DNA of 64,000 nt from Caballeronia glebae (GTDB lineage Bacteria; Pseudomonadota; Gammaproteobacteria; Burkholderiales; Burkholderiaceae), in contig NZ_FCOJ02000017.1 in the NCBI RefSeq assembly GCF_001545035.1, positions 62,001 to 126,000 of the forward strand, written 5' to 3'. The number at the start of each line of letters is the position of its first letter. Positions within the stretch are counted from its first letter, which is position 1. The position numbers and the translations under genes are program-made. Shown in pieces: positions 23,680-32,760 of the stretch. The notes below the pieces were generated by a model. It was not told the DNA's origin and did no database searches. It saw only the letters and a list, made by a program, of their open reading frames with translations.

Positions 23680-25716
23680 ATGTCCACGGATCCGCTGCTG
23701 CAGCCTTACACGCTGAAACATCTCACTTTTCGAAACCGGATCATGACGACCTCGCATGAACCGGCCTACGCCGAGGACGGGATGCCGAAGGAGCGCTATC
23801 GCGCTTATCACGTCGAAAGGGCGAAGGCGGGCATCGCATTGACGATGACGGCGGGCTCGGCGGCTGTTTCGAAGGACAGTCCGCCGGTGTTCAACAACAT
23901 CCTCGCGTACCGGGACGAAGTTGTGCCGTGGATGAAGGATCTCGTCGACGAATGCCACGAGCACGGCGCGAAGGTGATGATCCAGTTGACTCATCTCGGC
24001 CGGCGCACGCGCTGGGACAAGGGTGACTGGCTGCCCGCTGTGTCGCCTTCGCACAATCGCGAGCCGGCGCATAGGGCTTTCCCGAAGAAGCTGGAAGACT
24101 GGGACATCGAGCGCATCGTGCGCGACTTCGCGGATGCGGCCGAGCGCATGAAAGCGGCCGGGCTCGACGGGCTGGAAATCGAATCGTACGGTCATTTGAT
24201 GGACCAGTTCTGGTCGCCTCTGACGAACACGCTCGAAGGTCCTTACGGCGGCTCGCTGGACAATCGCATGCGCTTCACGTTCGATGTGCTGCGCGCGATT
24301 CGCGAGCGCGTCGGCGAGCGCTTTCTCGTCGGCATTCGCTATACGGCCGATGAAATGCTCGCGGGCGGCATCACGAAGGAAGAGGGCATCGAGATTTCGA
24401 AACGCCTGAAAAACAGCGGTCTCGTCGATTTCCTGAACGTCATTCGCGGGCATCTGGAAACGGACGCCGGACTCACCGACATCATCCCGATCATGGGAAT
24501 GAAGAGTGCCCCGCATCTCGACTTCGCGGGCGAGATCCGGCGGGTGACGGAGTTCCCCACGTTTCATGCGGCGCGCATTCAGGACGTCGCGACGGCGCGC
24601 CACGCGATCGAGTCGGGCAAGATCGACATGGTCGGCATGACGCGCGCGCACATGACCGATCCGCATATCGTGCGCAAGATCATCGAGCGCCGCGAAGACG
24701 ACATCCGGCCTTGCGTGGGCGCGAATTATTGTCTCGATCGCATCTATCAGGGCGGCATGGCGCTGTGCATTCACAATGCCGCGACGGGCCGCGAACTGGA
24801 GATGCCGCAGACGATCAAGCCCGCCGCGATCAAGCGCAGGATCGTGATAATCGGCGCGGGGCCGGCGGGCCTCGAAGCGGCGCGCGTGGCGGGCGAGCGT
24901 GGGCACGATGTCGTCGTGCTCGAAGCGATGAACGATCCCGGCGGGCAGATTCGTCTCACCGCGCAGAACGTTCGCCGCAAGGAGATGATGGGCATCATCG
25001 ACTGGCGTATGGCGCAGTGCGAAAGGCTCGGCGTGCAGTTCAGATTCAACACGTGGGCGGATACGGAGACGGTGCTCGCGGAAAATCCCGACGTGGTGAT
25101 CGTCGCGACCGGCGGCATGCCGCACACAGAGGTTTGCAGCACGGGCAACGAGCATGTCGTCTCGTCGTGGGACATCATTTCGGGCGACGTGAAGCCCGGC
25201 GCGAACGTGCTGATTTTCGACGACGCCGGCGATCACGCCGCGCTTCAGGCTGCCGAAACCATCGCGCAGGCGGGCGGCAAGGTGGAAGTCATGACGCCCG
25301 ACCGCTCCTTCTCGCCCGAAGTGATGAGCATGAATCTCGTGCCTTATATGCGCTCGCTGCAAAAGCTCGCGACCACGTTCACGGTGACGTTCCGGCTTGA
25401 GTCGGTGCGTCGCGAAGGCGGCGATCTGGTGGCGACGATCGGCAGCGACTACGGCGGCGTCACGAAAGAGCAGCGTCACGATCAGATCGTCGTCAATCAC
25501 GGCACGATTCCGATGGACGAGCTTTACTTCGAACTCAAGCCGCTTTCGAAGAACCGCGGCGCGGTGAATTACGACGAACTCATCGACGGCAGGCAGCAGA
25601 GCGCCGAGACAAATCCGGAAGGACGCTTTCAGCTTTTTAGAATCGGCGATGCGGTGGCGGCGCGCAACACGCACGCCGCTATCTACGATGCGCTGCGGCT
25701 GGTGAAGGATCTTTAA
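23680..25716 (+). CDS. DgcA/StcD-like NADH:flavin oxidoreductase (N-demethylase)
   Basis: A 678-residue enzyme of the trimethylamine dehydrogenase/2,4-dienoyl-CoA reductase family. The N-terminal FMN TIM barrel (MSTDPLLQPYTLKHLTFRNRI to about residue 340) is followed by a cysteine segment and an FAD/NAD(P)-binding half starting RRIVIIGAGPAGLEAARVAGERG near residue 389. The overall wording is closest to dimethylglycine demethylase (DgcA) and N-methylproline demethylase (StcD). The cysteine segment is CVGANYCLDRIYQGGMALC: only three Cys with C-x5-C-x11-C spacing, where TMADH-type enzymes have four. The start ATG at 23680 follows GAAGAGG. It is divergent from the TetR gene and probably demethylates a secondary or tertiary amine. 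Confidence 0.8.
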   Translation: MSTDPLLQPYTLKHLTFRNRIMTTSHEPAYAEDGMPKERYRAYHVERAKAGIALTMTAGSAAVSKDSPPVFNNILAYRDEVVPWMKDLVDECHEHGAKVMIQLTHLGRRTRWDKGDWLPAVSPSHNREPAHRAFPKKLEDWDIERIVRDFADAAERMKAAGLDGLEIESYGHLMDQFWSPLTNTLEGPYGGSLDNRMRFTFDVLRAIRERVGERFLVGIRYTADEMLAGGITKEEGIEISKRLKNSGLVDFLNVIRGHLETDAGLTDIIPIMGMKSAPHLDFAGEIRRVTEFPTFHAARIQDVATARHAIESGKIDMVGMTRAHMTDPHIVRKIIERREDDIRPCVGANYCLDRIYQGGMALCIHNAATGRELEMPQTIKPAAIKRRIVIIGAGPAGLEAARVAGERGHDVVVLEAMNDPGGQIRLTAQNVRRKEMMGIIDWRMAQCERLGVQFRFNTWADTETVLAENPDVVIVATGGMPHTEVCSTGNEHVVSSWDIISGDVKPGANVLIFDDAGDHAALQAAETIAQAGGKVEVMTPDRSFSPEVMSMNLVPYMRSLQKLATTFTVTFRLESVRREGGDLVATIGSDYGGVTKEQRHDQIVVNHGTIPMDELYFELKPLSKNRGAVNYDELIDGRQQSAETNPEGRFQLFRIGDAVAARNTHAAIYDALRLVKDL

Positions 25717-25722
25717 GCACGT

Positions 25723-25744
25723 CGACGCGCGATTACGCGCGTCG
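25723..25744. terminator. Hairpin between convergent genes
   Basis: CGACGCGCG (25723-25731) and CGCGCGTCG (25736-25744) make a perfect 9-bp stem with loop ATTA, and an A/T tract (TGATTAAAAAAATCA) follows at 25747-25761. It lies between the stops at 25716 and 25765 and probably serves both directions, though neither side has a classical adjacent U-run. Confidence 0.55.
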
Positions 25745-25764
25745 CGTGATTAAAAAAATCAGGC

Positions 25765-26811
25765 TTACTTTTCGATCTGCTGATTCCAGCGCTGATCCCA
25801 CTGCGCGCGATTCGCGTTGATCGTGTCCCAGTCCACGACGCTCACTTTCTTCACGAGCGAATTCAGATCGCCGAGATTCTTCTCCATCTCCGGCGTCATC
25901 TTCGCCTTCGTGTTGGTCGGGATCTGCTTGCCGGCTTCGGCGGCCTTCGTTTGCGCGGGCGCGGACAACAGGAATTGCGCGAGCTTCTGGGCGAGCGCCG
26001 GATCGGGATTGTTCTTCACGACGCACGCATCGACGAGCAGCAGCACCGCGCCTTCCTTCGGCGCGACATACGCGACCGGCAGACCCTTGTCCTTCAGATC
26101 GCCGATGGCGGTCGGCGTGAGCGGGAAGAGGCCGGCTTCGCCGGTCGTGATCATCTCCGAGAGCTTCGCCGAGTTCGGAATGTATTCGACGACGTTCGGT
26201 CCGACCGTCGTCGCCCATTTGGAGAATCCCGGCTCGACGTTCTTTTCGCTGCCGCCGAGGATGCGGTTGATCGCGAGGAAGCCGTGCAAGCCGAACGTGC
26301 TGCTCGACGCCGACTGGAATACGACCTTGCCCTTGTACTTGGGATCGGCGAAATCCATCCACGAAGTGGGCGGCGCCCAGCCCTTTTCCTTGAAAAGCTT
26401 CGTGTTGTAGCCGATGCCCGTCATGCCGAGCTGCACGCCCGCGCCCATGTCGTCCTTCAGGCGCGCGAACGGATAGAGTTCCTTGAGCACCGGCGAATCG
26501 TCGAGCTTCTGGCACACGCCCATGCTGACGGCGCGCGCCATGACGCCGTCGTCGAGGAACGCGACGTGAATCTGCGGACTGTTGCGATTGGCGAGCAGCT
26601 TCGCGAGCACGTCCGAAGACGTGCCCGGCACCACGACGACCTTCACGTTGTTAGCCTTCTCGAAGTCGGGAAGCACCTGGCTCGTGTAGGCCTTTTCCAT
26701 CGGTCCGCCGTTCATGCCGATGTAGATGGTTTTGGTTTGCGACCAGGCGGGCGACGTCATGCCGAACGCGACGAGCGCGGCGAGCGATACGAGTGTGCGG
26801 GGCAGCTTCAT
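25765..26811 (-). CDS. Polyamine-type ABC transporter periplasmic binding protein
   Basis: A 348-residue binding protein. The signal peptide is MKLPRTLVSLAALVAFGMTSPAWSQ, cleaved near residue 25; the mature chain KTIYIGMNGGPMEKAYTSQVLPDFEKANNVKVVVVPG is typical of the Fe3+/spermidine/putrescine binding superfamily. It is the last gene of the seven-gene minus-strand operon that starts at 32505 and would serve the permeases at 29693-31421. Its substrate is presumably that of the co-encoded HcnABC-like oxidase: an amine, opine or unusual amino acid (inference). Confidence 0.9.
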   Translation of the reverse strand: MKLPRTLVSLAALVAFGMTSPAWSQTKTIYIGMNGGPMEKAYTSQVLPDFEKANNVKVVVVPGTSSDVLAKLLANRNSPQIHVAFLDDGVMARAVSMGVCQKLDDSPVLKELYPFARLKDDMGAGVQLGMTGIGYNTKLFKEKGWAPPTSWMDFADPKYKGKVVFQSASSSTFGLHGFLAINRILGGSEKNVEPGFSKWATTVGPNVVEYIPNSAKLSEMITTGEAGLFPLTPTAIGDLKDKGLPVAYVAPKEGAVLLLVDACVVKNNPDPALAQKLAQFLLSAPAQTKAAEAGKQIPTNTKAKMTPEMEKNLGDLNSLVKKVSVVDWDTINANRAQWDQRWNQQIEK

Positions 26812-26832
26812 CGTGAGTTTTCCTTGTTCTGG

Positions 26833-27960
26833 CTAGTGTGTGGCGGATAGAGGCATCGAACTGAAACGTGCGATCGAAAACGCGTCGATCGGCGTGCTCG
26901 TCTCGCCCTGCGTGACGAGTTCGGCGAGCACTTCGCCGACGCCGGGCGCGAGCAGAAAACCGCCGCCCGAGAAACCGAAAGCATGCAGCAGACGCGGCGT
27001 CGTGCGGCTCGGCCCGATAACCGGATTGCTGTCCGGCGTCTCGCCTTCGACGCCGCTCCAGGTGCGGATCAAAAGCGCATCGCGCAGCGCGGGCAGGAGC
27101 GCGCATGCGTCGCGCATCACGGCGCGCGTCGTGGCGCTCGACGGCTGCGCGTGCTCGCCGTCGCCATGTCCGCGCCCGCCGCCGATCACGCAGTTGCCGC
27201 GCTCGACCTGCCGCGCGTAGATGCCGCCGCCGACGACGCCGAGGCTATGCCCGATAAAAAGCGGCAGCGGCTCCGTCACCCACATGTTCGGATAGATGGG
27301 CTTCATCGGCGCGCTTTCGCCGAAGCTCCCCGCGATGCGATTCGCCCACGCGCCCGCGCTGTTGACGAGCCAGTCGGAGCTGATGCGCTCGCGGCCCGCG
27401 CGCATCTGAAAGCGCGCGCCGTCGAACGCGATATCGGACAGTTCGGTCTGTTCGCGCACGTCGGCGCCCGCGCGTCGCGCGGCGTGCGCGAAACCCGGCG
27501 AGACGAGACGCGGATTCGCGTGGCCATCGGAAGGACAGAGCGAGCCGCCGATCGCCGCGGGACCGAGCCACGGATAACGCTCGCGGAACGCCGCGCCGCT
27601 CATCACCTGCGATTCGACGCCGTGCTCGCGCGCCATCGCGGACCATCGATCGAGCACGTCGAGATCGGCTTCACGACGCGCGATCCGCAGATGACCCGAC
27701 ACGACCATCTCGCCGTCGATGCCGATAAGCTCGGGCAAGCGGCCATAGACACGCCGCGCGCGCACCGCGAGCGGCAACTGTTCCGCCGTGCGTCCCTGCG
27801 TGCGCACGCCGCCGTAGTTCACGCCGCTCGCCTGCGCGCCGCAGAAACGCCGTTCGATCAGGGCGACGCGCATGCCGGCTTTCGCGAGCGCGAGCGCCGT
27901 CGACGAGCCGACGAGCCCGCCGCCCGCGATCACCACATCGTAATGGCGTGCGTCACTCAT
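26833..27960 (-). CDS. FAD-dependent oxidoreductase, HcnC/opine oxidase subunit B-like
   Basis: A 375-residue DAO-fold flavoprotein. The dinucleotide motif is YDVVIAGGGLVGSSTALALAKAGMRV near residues 7-32, and the C-terminal FAD contact is HAFGFSGGGFLLAPGVGEVLAELV. It is the small catalytic subunit type found with HcnB/HcnA-like partners in hydrogen cyanide synthase, octopine/nopaline oxidase and D-hydroxyproline dehydrogenase. It would oxidise a C-N bond and send electrons through the [2Fe-2S] partners. The start ATG at 27958-27960 overlaps the upstream subunit stop by 8 bp. Confidence 0.85.
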   Translation of the reverse strand: MSDARHYDVVIAGGGLVGSSTALALAKAGMRVALIERRFCGAQASGVNYGGVRTQGRTAEQLPLAVRARRVYGRLPELIGIDGEMVVSGHLRIARREADLDVLDRWSAMAREHGVESQVMSGAAFRERYPWLGPAAIGGSLCPSDGHANPRLVSPGFAHAARRAGADVREQTELSDIAFDGARFQMRAGRERISSDWLVNSAGAWANRIAGSFGESAPMKPIYPNMWVTEPLPLFIGHSLGVVGGGIYARQVERGNCVIGGGRGHGDGEHAQPSSATTRAVMRDACALLPALRDALLIRTWSGVEGETPDSNPVIGPSRTTPRLLHAFGFSGGGFLLAPGVGEVLAELVTQGETSTPIDAFSIARFSSMPLSATH

Positions 27961-29377
27961 CGTGGGCTTCCTCGGGCTGCACGCGCACGCCGTCGTCGTA
28001 GAGCATCGGCGTGATCGGAATGGGTTTGATGGGCGCCTGGCTGCGCAGACGGCCGACATCGGCGAGCGGCTTGCCGGTTTCGGCACTGAGCAGAGCGATG
28101 GCGGACTCGCCGCACATGCGGCCCTGACAACGGCCCATGCCGATGCGGGTGAGCGCCTTGAGGCGATTGACTTCGGTCGCGAGCCCGCTACGGATGCACG
28201 CGCGCATCGTGCCCGCGGTGACGTCCTCGCAGCGGCAGACGGTCATGTCGTCGGGCCAGTTTTGCGCGGTGTTTTCGGGCGGCGCGAACGCATGCTCGAT
28301 GCCTTCGCGAAACGCCGCGATGCGTTGCAGTTCGCGTTCGAGCTTCGTTGCGTCGGGCGGGACGCGCTCGTGGGCCACGATGCCGATGTCCTCGATCAGC
28401 GCGAGCGCGGCGCGTCGTCCAGCCAGCTCGGCGGCGTCCGCGCCGGCGATGCCCGCGCCGTCGCCCGCGAGATAGACGTGGCGCACCGAAGCGCGGCCCG
28501 CCGCGTCGCGCTCGGGCAGCCAGCAGCGATTGAGCGCGTCGAAGCGAAAGCGGCATCCGGCGAGATCGGCGAGTTGCGTTTCGGGACGCAGGCCGAAGCC
28601 CATGCCCACGGCATCGCAATCGAGCGTGCGTGGCTCGCCGCGATGCGTGCGCCAGCGCATGCCGCGCACGGCGTCGTCTCCATCGATGCCGTCGAGCGTC
28701 ACGCCGCGTTCGATACGCACGCCGTGCGCCTTGAGCCAGCCGACGTAGTACACGCCCTTGGCGAACGTCGATGGCTGACTGAGCATGCGCGGCGCGGCGG
28801 CGACCTGTCGCGCGAACGGACTCGTGTCGAGCACGGCGACGACCTGCGCGCCCGCCTTGACGTACTGATACGCGACCAGATACAGCAGCGGCCCGGTGCC
28901 CGCGAGCACGATGCGCGAACCGATCGCGCAGCCTTGCGCCTTCAACGCGACCTGCGCGCCGCCGAGCGTGAAGACGCCCGCGAGCGTCCAGCCGGGAATC
29001 GGCACGATGCGATCGGTCGCGCCGCTCGCGATGATCAAATGCGTGAACGGCACGCTCGCTTCGCGCCCCGCGTGAATCGTGTCGAGGCGGTTCTGCTCGC
29101 ACGCCCACACGAGCGTGTCGGGACGATAGTCGATCTGCGGCAACAGCTTCGCCATCGTGTCGTGCACGGCGGCGGCCTTCTTCGCCTCGAAGCCGTAGAG
29201 CGCGGCCTTGCTGCGTCTGAAGCCCGCGTCGGCGGGCGGCTGGCGATAGATTTGCCCGCCCCAGCGTGCGTTTTCATCGATGACGACGGGACGCACGCCC
29301 GACGCGACGAGTGTTTCCGCCGCGCGGATTCCGGCCGGTCCCGCGCCGACGATGACCACACGATGCGCATCGCTCAT
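27953..29377 (-). CDS. FAD/NAD(P) oxidoreductase with C-terminal [2Fe-2S] domain, HcnB/opine oxidase subunit A-like
   Basis: A 474-residue subunit. The N-terminus is HRVVIVGAGPAGIRAAETLVASG with WGGQIYRQPP, a second nucleotide-binding fold is near SRIVLAGTGPLLYLVAYQYVKAG, and a C-terminal BFD-like [2Fe-2S] domain has Cys in VCRCEDVTAG and GRCQGRMCGE, followed by the family's RLRSQAPIKPIPI ending. This is the large subunit type of Hcn/Oox/Nox and LhpB-type dehydrogenases. The start ATG at 29375-29377 lies in a 4-bp ATGA overlap with the ferredoxin-like gene, so the three subunits are translationally coupled. Confidence 0.85.
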   Translation of the reverse strand: MSDAHRVVIVGAGPAGIRAAETLVASGVRPVVIDENARWGGQIYRQPPADAGFRRSKAALYGFEAKKAAAVHDTMAKLLPQIDYRPDTLVWACEQNRLDTIHAGREASVPFTHLIIASGATDRIVPIPGWTLAGVFTLGGAQVALKAQGCAIGSRIVLAGTGPLLYLVAYQYVKAGAQVVAVLDTSPFARQVAAAPRMLSQPSTFAKGVYYVGWLKAHGVRIERGVTLDGIDGDDAVRGMRWRTHRGEPRTLDCDAVGMGFGLRPETQLADLAGCRFRFDALNRCWLPERDAAGRASVRHVYLAGDGAGIAGADAAELAGRRAALALIEDIGIVAHERVPPDATKLERELQRIAAFREGIEHAFAPPENTAQNWPDDMTVCRCEDVTAGTMRACIRSGLATEVNRLKALTRIGMGRCQGRMCGESAIALLSAETGKPLADVGRLRSQAPIKPIPITPMLYDDGVRVQPEEAHDE

Positions 29378-29682
29378 CGCGCATCCTCCGTGCACACGCG
29401 CATGCCCGCTTCCACGCGCGTCGAACATGCGCGCATGCGCTTGCCGTCCTCGCCGCGCACCCAGCAATCCTGACACGCGCCGATGAGGCAGAAGCCCGCG
29501 CGCGGCTTGCCGCTGAATTCGCTATGCCGCACGTGACGCTGCTGCATGAGAATTGCGGTCAGAAGCGTGTCGCCCGCGAGCGCTTCGGCGGGCGCGCCGT
29601 CGAGCACGAAGGAAATGCGCGCGCGCTGCGTCTCGACGAGACGGACGAATTGCGGCGCGCGATGAAGCGTTTCGGTGCTCAT
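29374..29682 (-). CDS. [2Fe-2S] ferredoxin-like subunit, HcnA/opine oxidase gamma-like
   Basis: A 102-residue protein with one plant-type [2Fe-2S] site: C65, C70, C73 and C86 (GFCLIGACQDCWV and RACSTRV), spacing C-x4-C-x2-C-x12-C. Its length fits the small subunits of HcnABC-like dehydrogenases. It overlaps the FAD/NAD subunit gene by 4 bp and follows the ABC permease by 10 bp, so the oxidase and its importer share one message. Confidence 0.85.
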   Translation of the reverse strand: MSTETLHRAPQFVRLVETQRARISFVLDGAPAEALAGDTLLTAILMQQRHVRHSEFSGKPRAGFCLIGACQDCWVRGEDGKRMRACSTRVEAGMRVCTEDAR

Positions 29683-29692
29683 GAGATTGGGT

Positions 29693-30487
29693 TCAGTGCT
29701 GGCCGATCAGAATGCGGTTGAGCCCATACACGCGGTCGAGAAGCAGCATCGCGCCCGCGGTGATGAAGATGACGAGCGCCGAGACCGACGCCATCATCGG
29801 GTCGATGGATTCGGTCGCGTACATGTACATGCGCACGGGCAGCGTGACCGTTTGCGGTGACGTGACGAAGACCGACATCGTCAGCTCGTCGAAGCTGTTG
29901 ATGAACGCGAGGAGCCATCCGCCAGTGATGCCGGGCAGGATCATCGGCAGCGTGACGCGGCGAAAGGTCGTCCACGCACTCGCGCCGAGCGACGAAGCGG
30001 CGTGCTCGATGCTGCGGTCCATGCCGCTCACCGACGCGAGCACGAGCCGCATCACGAACGGCGTGATGATGACCATGTGCGCGAGAATCAGCCACGCGAA
30101 CGAGCCGGTCGCGCCGATCATCGCGAAGAAGCGCAGCATCGCGATGCCGAGCACGAGGCCGGGTATCACGAGCGGCGACAACAACAGCGCATTGAGAAAG
30201 CCGCGCCCCGGGAAGCGCGCGCGGCCGATCGCGAGTCCCGCGGGCAACGCGACGACGAGCGACAGCGTCGCCGATGCGAACGCGAGCTTCACGCTGTTGA
30301 AGAACGCCGAGATGAAGTCGGGATAATCGAGAATCGCGCGGAACCAGCGCAGCGAAAGACCGCGCGTGGGCAGCGTGAGCGTTTCCTCCGGCGTGAACGC
30401 GACGAGCACGACGACGACAAGCGGCGCGAGCACGAAGAGAATCACGAGCGTGTGAAACGCCAGCGCGAGCGGACCGTTTTTGCGCAT
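29693..30487 (-). CDS. Polyamine-type ABC transporter permease (PotC-like)
   Basis: A 264-residue inner-membrane permease with about six hydrophobic segments beginning LALAFHTLVILFVLAPLVVVVLVAF. The EAA-type loop is EHAASSLGASAWTTFRRVTLPMILPG near residues 162-187. The start is ATG at 30485-30487; the frame's upstream extension overlaps the other permease and is discarded. It works with the permease at 30504 and the ATPase at 31414. Confidence 0.9.
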   Translation of the reverse strand: MRKNGPLALAFHTLVILFVLAPLVVVVLVAFTPEETLTLPTRGLSLRWFRAILDYPDFISAFFNSVKLAFASATLSLVVALPAGLAIGRARFPGRGFLNALLLSPLVIPGLVLGIAMLRFFAMIGATGSFAWLILAHMVIITPFVMRLVLASVSGMDRSIEHAASSLGASAWTTFRRVTLPMILPGITGGWLLAFINSFDELTMSVFVTSPQTVTLPVRMYMYATESIDPMMASVSALVIFITAGAMLLLDRVYGLNRILIGQH

Positions 30488-30503
30488 GATTGATCGCCCT
30501 CGT

Positions 30504-31421
30504 TCAGCCCATGCTGCGCGTGTAGCGCCGCTCAAGCACGCGGTAATAGGTGAGCATCACCACCAGATTGGCGACGAGCAGAAGCAGCGCGATGGTCGCG
30601 CCGAGCGGCCAGTTCATCGAACTGAGGAACTGGTCGTATACGGTGGTCGCCGCGACCTTCAAGCGTCTTCCGCCGAGCAGGCCGGGAATGGCGAAGGCGC
30701 TTGCGGAAAGACCAAACACCATCAGGCTGCCGGAGAGGATGCCCGGCACGAGTTGCGGCAGCACGATGCGCCACAGCGTCACGGCGGGCGAGGCCATTAG
30801 CGAGAGCGCGGCGTTTTCGGTTTGCGGATCAATACGCTGCAGCGCGGTCCAGACCGGAATCACCATGAACGGCAGCATCACGTGAACCAGCGCGATGACG
30901 ATCGCGAACGTCGTGTAGAGCAGCTTGTACGGGCCGAAGCCGAACACGCCGAGCAACTGGTTCACGAGCCCGTTCACGTTGAGCAGCATGCTCCAGCCGA
31001 ACGCGCGCACGACCACCGAGACGAGCAGCGGCGCGAGAATCACCAGCAGAAAGACGGATCGCCAAGGATCGCCCATGCGCGACAGGATGTACGCCTCGGG
31101 CGTGCCGATCGCGACGCACAGCAACGTGACCAGCGCCGCGATGCCGAACGTGCGCGCGAAGATCGTGTGGAAGTACGACGAGCCGAGCACTTCGGCGTAG
31201 TTGTGCGGATCGAACGCGGCGACGGCGCCCATCGACGGATCGAAGCGATAGAACGTGAGCGCGAGCGTCATCGCGAGCGGCACGATCACGAGCACCGCGA
31301 AGAGAATAAGCGCGGGCGCGCTCATCATCCACAAGGGCGCGTAGGCGTGCCAGGGCGCGCGGCGCGCGTGTGCCTGCGCGGGCGTCGCGGCGGGCTCGGA
31401 AGAGCGCAACGTGCTATCCAC
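30504..31421 (-). CDS. Polyamine-type ABC transporter permease (PotB-like)
   Basis: A 305-residue inner-membrane permease. After a polar 30-residue N-terminus come about six hydrophobic segments, beginning MMSAPALILFAVLVIVPLAMTLALTF; the coupling loop is NAALSLMASPAVTLWRIVLPQLVPG. It overlaps the ATPase gene's 3' end by 8 bp and precedes the PotC-like gene by 16 bp. Family and gene order give the role; the substrate is inferred from the neighbouring oxidase. Confidence 0.9.
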   Translation of the reverse strand: MDSTLRSSEPAATPAQAHARRAPWHAYAPLWMMSAPALILFAVLVIVPLAMTLALTFYRFDPSMGAVAAFDPHNYAEVLGSSYFHTIFARTFGIAALVTLLCVAIGTPEAYILSRMGDPWRSVFLLVILAPLLVSVVVRAFGWSMLLNVNGLVNQLLGVFGFGPYKLLYTTFAIVIALVHVMLPFMVIPVWTALQRIDPQTENAALSLMASPAVTLWRIVLPQLVPGILSGSLMVFGLSASAFAIPGLLGGRRLKVAATTVYDQFLSSMNWPLGATIALLLLVANLVVMLTYYRVLERRYTRSMG

Positions 31422-32505
31422 GGGCGGCCTCCTGCTGAATGAAGCGGATCGATTCCGTATTCCAGTCGATGCCCACGTGCGCGCCTTCTTCGAGCGGATC
31501 GTCGCCGTGATTCTGGCAGCACACGAGCATCTCGCCCGCGCGGCTGTCGAGCCGATAAAGCCATTGGCTGCCGAGGAAGAAGCGGCTCGTCACGCGGCCC
31601 GGCAGACGCCCGCTGCCCGCCGCGCCGAGCCTCAGTTTCTCGGGACGGATGCAGACCGTGACCGCATCGCCGACGCCGATGGCGCGCTCGCGTTCCGGCA
31701 GTTGCGAAGTGGAGCCCGTCTCCGCGAGATCGTGGCCGAGATCGATGCGAATGGCGTCGCCATCGCGCGCGACGATCGTGCCGCGCAGCATGTTGGCCTT
31801 GCCGATGAACTGCGACACGAAACTCGTCTCGGGACGTTCATACGCGCGATAAGGCGTGTCCACCTGCGTAATGCGGCCCGCTTCCATCACGACGACGCGA
31901 TCGCTGATCGACAGCGCTTCGGACTGGTCGTGCGTGACCATGATCGTCGTCGTGCCGATCTTGCGCTGAATGCCGCGCAATTCGAACTGCATGTCTTCGC
32001 GCAACTTCGCATCGAGGTTCGACATCGGCTCGTCGAGCAACAGCACGGGCGGCGCGATGACGATGGCGCGCGCGAGCGCCACGCGCTGACGCTGTCCGCC
32101 GGACAACTCGCGCGGAAAGCGCTGCGCCAACTTGTCGAGCCGCACGAGCGACAGGGCTTCCTTCACGCGCTCGCGGCGTTCGCTCTTGTCGATGCCGCGC
32201 ATCTCAAGGCCGAAGCTCACGTTCTGCTCGACGCTCATGTGCGGAAACAGCGCATAACTTTGAAACACGATGCCGAGGCCGCGCTTGTTCGGGCGCATGT
32301 GCGTGATGTCGCGGCCATCGAGCATGATGCGGCCGCGCGTCGCTTCGATAAAGCCCGCGATCATCTGCAAGGTCGTCGTCTTGCCGCAACCCGACGGCCC
32401 GAGCAGCGACACGAACTCGCCTTTCTCGACCGACAGATCGACGTCGGCGACGGCGTGCAGATCGCCGAACGATTTCGACAAATCCGTCAATGTGAGGAAC
32501 GACAT
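31414..32505 (-). CDS. Polyamine-type ABC transporter ATPase (PotA-like)
   Basis: A 363-residue ATPase and first gene of the operon. Walker A GPSGCGKTTT near residues 34-43, Q-loop VFQSYALFPH, signature ELSGGQRQRVALARA, Walker B VLLLDEP and switch MVTHDQSEA are intact; a TOBE-like C-terminal domain follows. The start ATG at 32503-32505 was chosen over an upstream in-frame ATG (32538) because the ABC fold begins there. Its promoter lies in 32506-32790, which carries IclR-type palindromes. Confidence 0.9.
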   Translation of the reverse strand: MSFLTLTDLSKSFGDLHAVADVDLSVEKGEFVSLLGPSGCGKTTTLQMIAGFIEATRGRIMLDGRDITHMRPNKRGLGIVFQSYALFPHMSVEQNVSFGLEMRGIDKSERRERVKEALSLVRLDKLAQRFPRELSGGQRQRVALARAIVIAPPVLLLDEPMSNLDAKLREDMQFELRGIQRKIGTTTIMVTHDQSEALSISDRVVVMEAGRITQVDTPYRAYERPETSFVSQFIGKANMLRGTIVARDGDAIRIDLGHDLAETGSTSQLPERERAIGVGDAVTVCIRPEKLRLGAAGSGRLPGRVTSRFFLGSQWLYRLDSRAGEMLVCCQNHGDDPLEEGAHVGIDWNTESIRFIQQEAARG

Positions 32506-32597
32506 GGCCAGCCCCTTCGACGCATCGCGCGCCGGCAATATGCGATTGATTCGATGAGCGACTCTAGCCAGCCAAAATCCGCAGCGTCAATTTCGAA

Positions 32598-32685
32598 TTC
32601 CACTGACTGAGACAAACTTGATATTGAATTCCGTTAAACGGAATATGCATCGAATAATTTCCGGAATCGTTCCACTGATCGGGAC
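32598..32685. promoter_or_regulatory. Operator cluster of the ABC/oxidase operon
   Basis: Three elements lie within 90 bp: TTCCACTGACTGAGAC (32598-32613) and TTCCACTGATCGGGAC (32670-32685), near-identical 16-bp direct copies, and between them ATTCCGTTAAACGGAAT (32628-32644), a perfect 8-1-8 palindrome. TTCCGGAA (32659-32666) is a further short dyad. The shared TTCC core suggests one regulator, most simply the adjacent IclR protein, touching several sites. Confidence 0.55.
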
Positions 32686-32760
32686 TTGGGTATTCCCTTA
32701 GATTGCGCATTGCGGCCGAATCGGGTCGAATGGTGGCGGCGAAAATCGCACGGCGCGCAC

